A DNA stretch of 7,894 nt from Pseudomonadota bacterium (lineage in GTDB: Bacteria; Pseudomonadota; Alphaproteobacteria; Rhodospirillales; Casp-alpha2). The DNA lies in contig JAQBZY010000049.1 of the NCBI GenBank assembly GCA_027620395.1, positions 1 through 7,894 on the forward strand, written 5' to 3'. A model generated the notes under the pieces. The model did no database searches and was not told the DNA's origin. It was given only the letters and a program-made list of their open reading frames with translations. Of the stretch, positions 6,134-7,894 are shown piece by piece. The position numbers and the translations under genes were made by a program. Position 1 is the first letter of the stretch, and each line of letters begins with the position of its first letter.

Positions 6134-6904
6134 TTGCCAAAGTTCGCCGCCAATCTCAGCATGCTGTTCGGCGAGGCGCCGTTCCTGGACCGTTTCGCCG
6201 CTGCCCAGGCCGCCGGCTTCAAGGGCGTTGAGTTTCTGTTTCCCTATGGCTTTCCGAAGGACGAAATCGCCGGCGCGCTCAAGGGTGCCGGACTTGCGCA
6301 AGCGCTTTTCAATGCGCCGCCCGGCGATTGGGATAAAGGCGAACGGGGATTGGCGGCGCTGCCGGACCGGGTTTCGGAATTCAGGGCCGGGATTGAGACC
6401 GCGCTCGAGTACGCGAAGGCGCTGTCCTGTCCGACGGTGCACGTCATGGGCGGCATCCAACCGAAAAATGTGACGCCGGAAACCGTCCGGAAAACCTACG
6501 TCGACAATCTCCGCCATGCCTGTGACAGGGCAGCGGAACAAGGGATAATGATCGTCATCGAGCCCTTGAACGACCGCGACGTGCCGGGCTACGTACTGCC
6601 CCGGGTCGGCGATGCGGCGCGCCTGATCGACTCCGTCGAGCGGCCAAACCTAGGCATCCAGTTCGATTTCTACCACGTCCAAATCATGGACGGCGATCTC
6701 GCCAAACGCTTCGAGGCGCATTTTGCCCAAGTCGGGCATATTCAGATCGCTGGCGTGCCGGAGCGGCACGAACCCGATGTTGGTGAGATCTGCTACCCGT
6801 ATTTGTTCGATCTGATCGACCGCATGGGCTACGTCGGCTGGGTCGGCTGCGAATATCGGCCGAAATCGACGACCGTCGCCGGACTGGACTGGCTGTTCTC
6901 CTGA
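6134..6904 (+). CDS. otnI: Hydroxypyruvate isomerase / 2-oxotetronate isomerase (Hyi/OtnI family), TTG start
   Basis: This 256-residue TIM-barrel sugar isomerase (xylose isomerase-like fold) should interconvert a 2-oxo acid and its 3-oxo or aldehyde isomer in the cytoplasm. The start MPKFAANLSMLFGE matches the family N-terminus exactly. Putative metal-binding residues are Glu143 (IEPLND), Asp178 (QFDFYH), Gln204 (HIQIAG) and Glu240 (GCEYRP). HIQIAGVPERHEPDVGEI (202-219) resembles OtnI, whereas VIEPLNDRDVPGY (141-153) resembles Hyi, so the substrate is ambiguous; the neighbouring LtnD-type enzyme favours 2-oxotetronate. The start codon is TTG. The only nearby in-frame ATG, at codon 10, would delete the conserved first strand. 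GGAG at 6122-6125 inside the upstream gene is eight bases from the TTG, and the genes are three bases apart, so translation is probably coupled. No kinase (DUF1537, OtnK) or decarboxylase (OtnC) follows in the window. Confidence 0.88.
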   Translation: MPKFAANLSMLFGEAPFLDRFAAAQAAGFKGVEFLFPYGFPKDEIAGALKGAGLAQALFNAPPGDWDKGERGLAALPDRVSEFRAGIETALEYAKALSCPTVHVMGGIQPKNVTPETVRKTYVDNLRHACDRAAEQGIMIVIEPLNDRDVPGYVLPRVGDAARLIDSVERPNLGIQFDFYHVQIMDGDLAKRFEAHFAQVGHIQIAGVPERHEPDVGEICYPYLFDLIDRMGYVGWVGCEYRPKSTTVAGLDWLFS

Positions 6905-6926
6905 ACTCGCGCTCTGACAGCACCGG

Positions 6927-6974
6927 AATCCCTGCATGTGCGAGGATTTCGGGTTGAACTCCGGGATTTAATCC
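6927..6974. promoter_or_regulatory. Cluster of GGATT/AATCC half-sites upstream of malate synthase
   Basis: Four copies of a 5-bp half-site lie within 48 bp: AATCC (6927-6931), GGATT (6944-6948), GGATT (6964-6968) and AATCC (6970-6974). The first two bound a 22-bp imperfect palindrome with inner GCA/TGC symmetry (6934-6936, 6939-6941). The last two form a perfect 11-bp palindrome, GGATTTAATCC. The two GGATT copies are 20 bp apart, about two helical turns. The second palindrome sits between the predicted -35 and -10 of glcB, a good position for repression. The binding protein is unknown. Confidence 0.35.
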
Positions 6975-6981
6975 TTATACC
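6954..6981 (+). promoter_or_regulatory. Candidate promoter for malate synthase G
   Basis: TTGAAC (6954-6959) and TATACC (6976-6981) are separated by 16 bp; each matches four of six consensus positions. Transcription would start near 6988, giving a G-rich leader of about 80 nt before the ATG at 7068. The region lies beyond the isomerase stop codon, so glcB probably has its own promoter. I saw no convincing intrinsic terminator after the isomerase gene, so read-through is possible. Confidence 0.4.
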
Positions 6982-7067
6982 TCGCTGGTCCGGCCAGAGG
7001 GGTGCTGGCGGCGGATCGGGGTGCATCCTCGGTCCTTCAGGGGTTTGGGAATAAGCAGGGTTTTCGT

Positions 7068-7894
7068 ATGACGGAACGGGTTGAACGCAGCGGATTGGCG
7101 GTCGAGAAGACGCTTTTAGATTTCATCGAAAATCAGGTTCTGCCAGGCATCGAGGTCACAGCGGATGACTTCTGGGCCGGCCTCGCCGATATCGTTGTTG
7201 AATTCGGGCCCCGTAACGCGGAGTTGATGGCGGTCCGCGACGCATTGCAATCGAAGCTCGACGCCTGGCACCGTGCCCATCGAGACAGCGCCTGGGACAT
7301 CAATGCTTATAGGAGTTTCCTGACCGAGATCGGCTATCTGGTGGCGGAAGGCGAGAATTTCTCGGTGACGACGGCCAACGTCGACCCGGAAATCTCCACC
7401 ATCGCCGGACCACAGTTGGTGGTGCCGCTGAACAACGCGCGGTATTCGTTGAACGCCGCCAATGCCAGGTGGGGCAGCCTTTACGACGCGCTTTACGGCA
7501 CCGATGCCATTGCCGAGACGGACGGCGCCGAGCGCGGCGCCGGCTTTAACCCCAAACGCGGCGCCAAGGTCACCGCATTTGCCAGAAAATTCCTCGATGA
7601 CACCGTGCCTCTCAAGGGCGGGTCGCACGCCGATGCCGAACGCTACTGGGTCGCCGATGGGAATCTGGTGGCATCGCTATCCAGCGGCCGCGAGACCAGG
7701 CTGTTGACGCCCGAGGACTTCGCCGGCTTCAACGGATCCGAAGCATCGCCCCGCAGCATCCTGTTGGTGCACAACGGGCTACATATTGAAATCGTCGTCG
7801 ATTACGCCCGGCCGATCGGCAAGTCCGATCCCGCCGGCATCGCCGATGTCGTGATCGAATCCGCGATCACCACGATCATGGATTGCGAGGATTC
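7068..7894 (+). CDS. glcB: Malate synthase G, N-terminal part (cut by window edge)
   Basis: Malate synthase G condenses glyoxylate with acetyl-CoA to give malate in the cytoplasm, the entry point for glycolate and other glyoxylate-yielding substrates. The window holds 275 complete codons of an enzyme usually about 720-730 residues long, so the C-terminal 450 or so are missing. The frame contains GENFSVTTANVDPEIS (95-110), AGPQLVVPLNNARYSLNAAN (113-132), GSLYDALYGTDAI (136-148), GFNPKRGAKVTAFARKFLDD (159-178) and the highly conserved TTIMDCED at the right edge (268-275). All are characteristic of the G isoform. The catalytic residues further downstream are not visible. The ATG at 7068 follows CAGGG (7056-7060) with a seven-base gap and gives the expected N-terminus (ERSGLAVEKTLLDFIENQVLPG). 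It lies 163 bp from the isomerase gene on the same strand. The visible part has no frame disruption. Confidence 0.95.
   Translation, partial: MTERVERSGLAVEKTLLDFIENQVLPGIEVTADDFWAGLADIVVEFGPRNAELMAVRDALQSKLDAWHRAHRDSAWDINAYRSFLTEIGYLVAEGENFSVTTANVDPEISTIAGPQLVVPLNNARYSLNAANARWGSLYDALYGTDAIAETDGAERGAGFNPKRGAKVTAFARKFLDDTVPLKGGSHADAERYWVADGNLVASLSSGRETRLLTPEDFAGFNGSEASPRSILLVHNGLHIEIVVDYARPIGKSDPAGIADVVIESAITTIMDCED

Noticed and set aside
5618..6541. Minus-strand open frame of 307 codons opposite the dehydrogenase and isomerase genes
   Set aside because: The plus strand encodes two well-conserved enzymes across the same span; the antisense translation shows no recognisable motif.
6999..7060. 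G-quadruplex in the G-rich glcB leader (G-runs at 6999, 7018, 7040, 7047, 7058)
   Set aside because: The G-runs are uneven and several loops exceed 15 nt, so a stable canonical quadruplex is unlikely.
6905..7067. Glycine riboswitch in the leader of malate synthase
   Set aside because: Glycine riboswitches occur upstream of some malate synthase genes, but the conserved core was not recognisable and the predicted leader of about 80 nt is short for one.
7116..7628. Minus-strand open frame of 170 codons opposite malate synthase
   Set aside because: It is fully overlapped by the conserved malate synthase G frame and shows no recognisable domain.
1..7894. Mobile element, CRISPR array, tRNA or phage remnants
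   Set aside because: No transposase or integrase, no array of direct repeats with spacers and no cloverleaf-like sequence was seen; codon use looks uniform across the genes.

Overview
The window is high-GC DNA with alphaproteobacterial features: branched-chain amino acid-type (HAAT) ABC transporter genes with overlapping junctions, acid-sugar enzymes, an IclR-type regulator and a GlcB-type malate synthase. No mobile element, CRISPR array, tRNA or rRNA gene was seen. The organism assignment is an inference from gene content and codon use.

Left arm (1-5007, minus strand). Read in the direction of transcription, it encodes a periplasmic substrate-binding protein (5007-3805), a single-chain LivH-LivM permease fusion (3726-1900), a LivG-type ATPase (1903-1154) and a LivF-type ATPase (1161-463). 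An IclR-family regulator follows, truncated by the window edge (387 to beyond 1). The permease and livG overlap as ATGA, and livG and livF overlap by 8 bp, so this is one operon encoding a complete importer. The regulator lies 75 bp further downstream.

Central divergent region (5008-5215). This 208-bp spacer separates the importer from two plus-strand enzyme genes. It holds weak sigma70-like promoter candidates on both strands, a TTCCA-N6-TGGAA palindrome suited to an IclR-type operator, and a second short palindrome, CCAATGATTGG, close to the binding-protein start.

Right arm (5216-7894, plus strand). An L-threonate dehydrogenase-type 3-hydroxyacid dehydrogenase (5216-6130) is followed after 3 bp by a hydroxypyruvate/2-oxotetronate isomerase that starts with TTG (6134-6904). 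A 163-bp gap with its own promoter-like sequence and a cluster of GGATT/AATCC half-sites leads into malate synthase G (7068 to the right edge, N-terminal 275 residues only).

Working model (inference): the IclR regulator controls uptake of a small hydroxyacid, possibly L-threonate or a related sugar acid, by the HAAT importer, and its oxidation and isomerisation by the dehydrogenase/isomerase pair. The kinase and decarboxylase that complete the known threonate route (OtnK, OtnC) are not in the window. An alternative is glyoxylate/glycerate metabolism (tartronate semialdehyde reductase plus hydroxypyruvate isomerase), to which the adjacent glyoxylate-consuming malate synthase would fit. The genes belong to known families. 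The open points are the transporter substrate, the pathway assignment and the regulatory sites.
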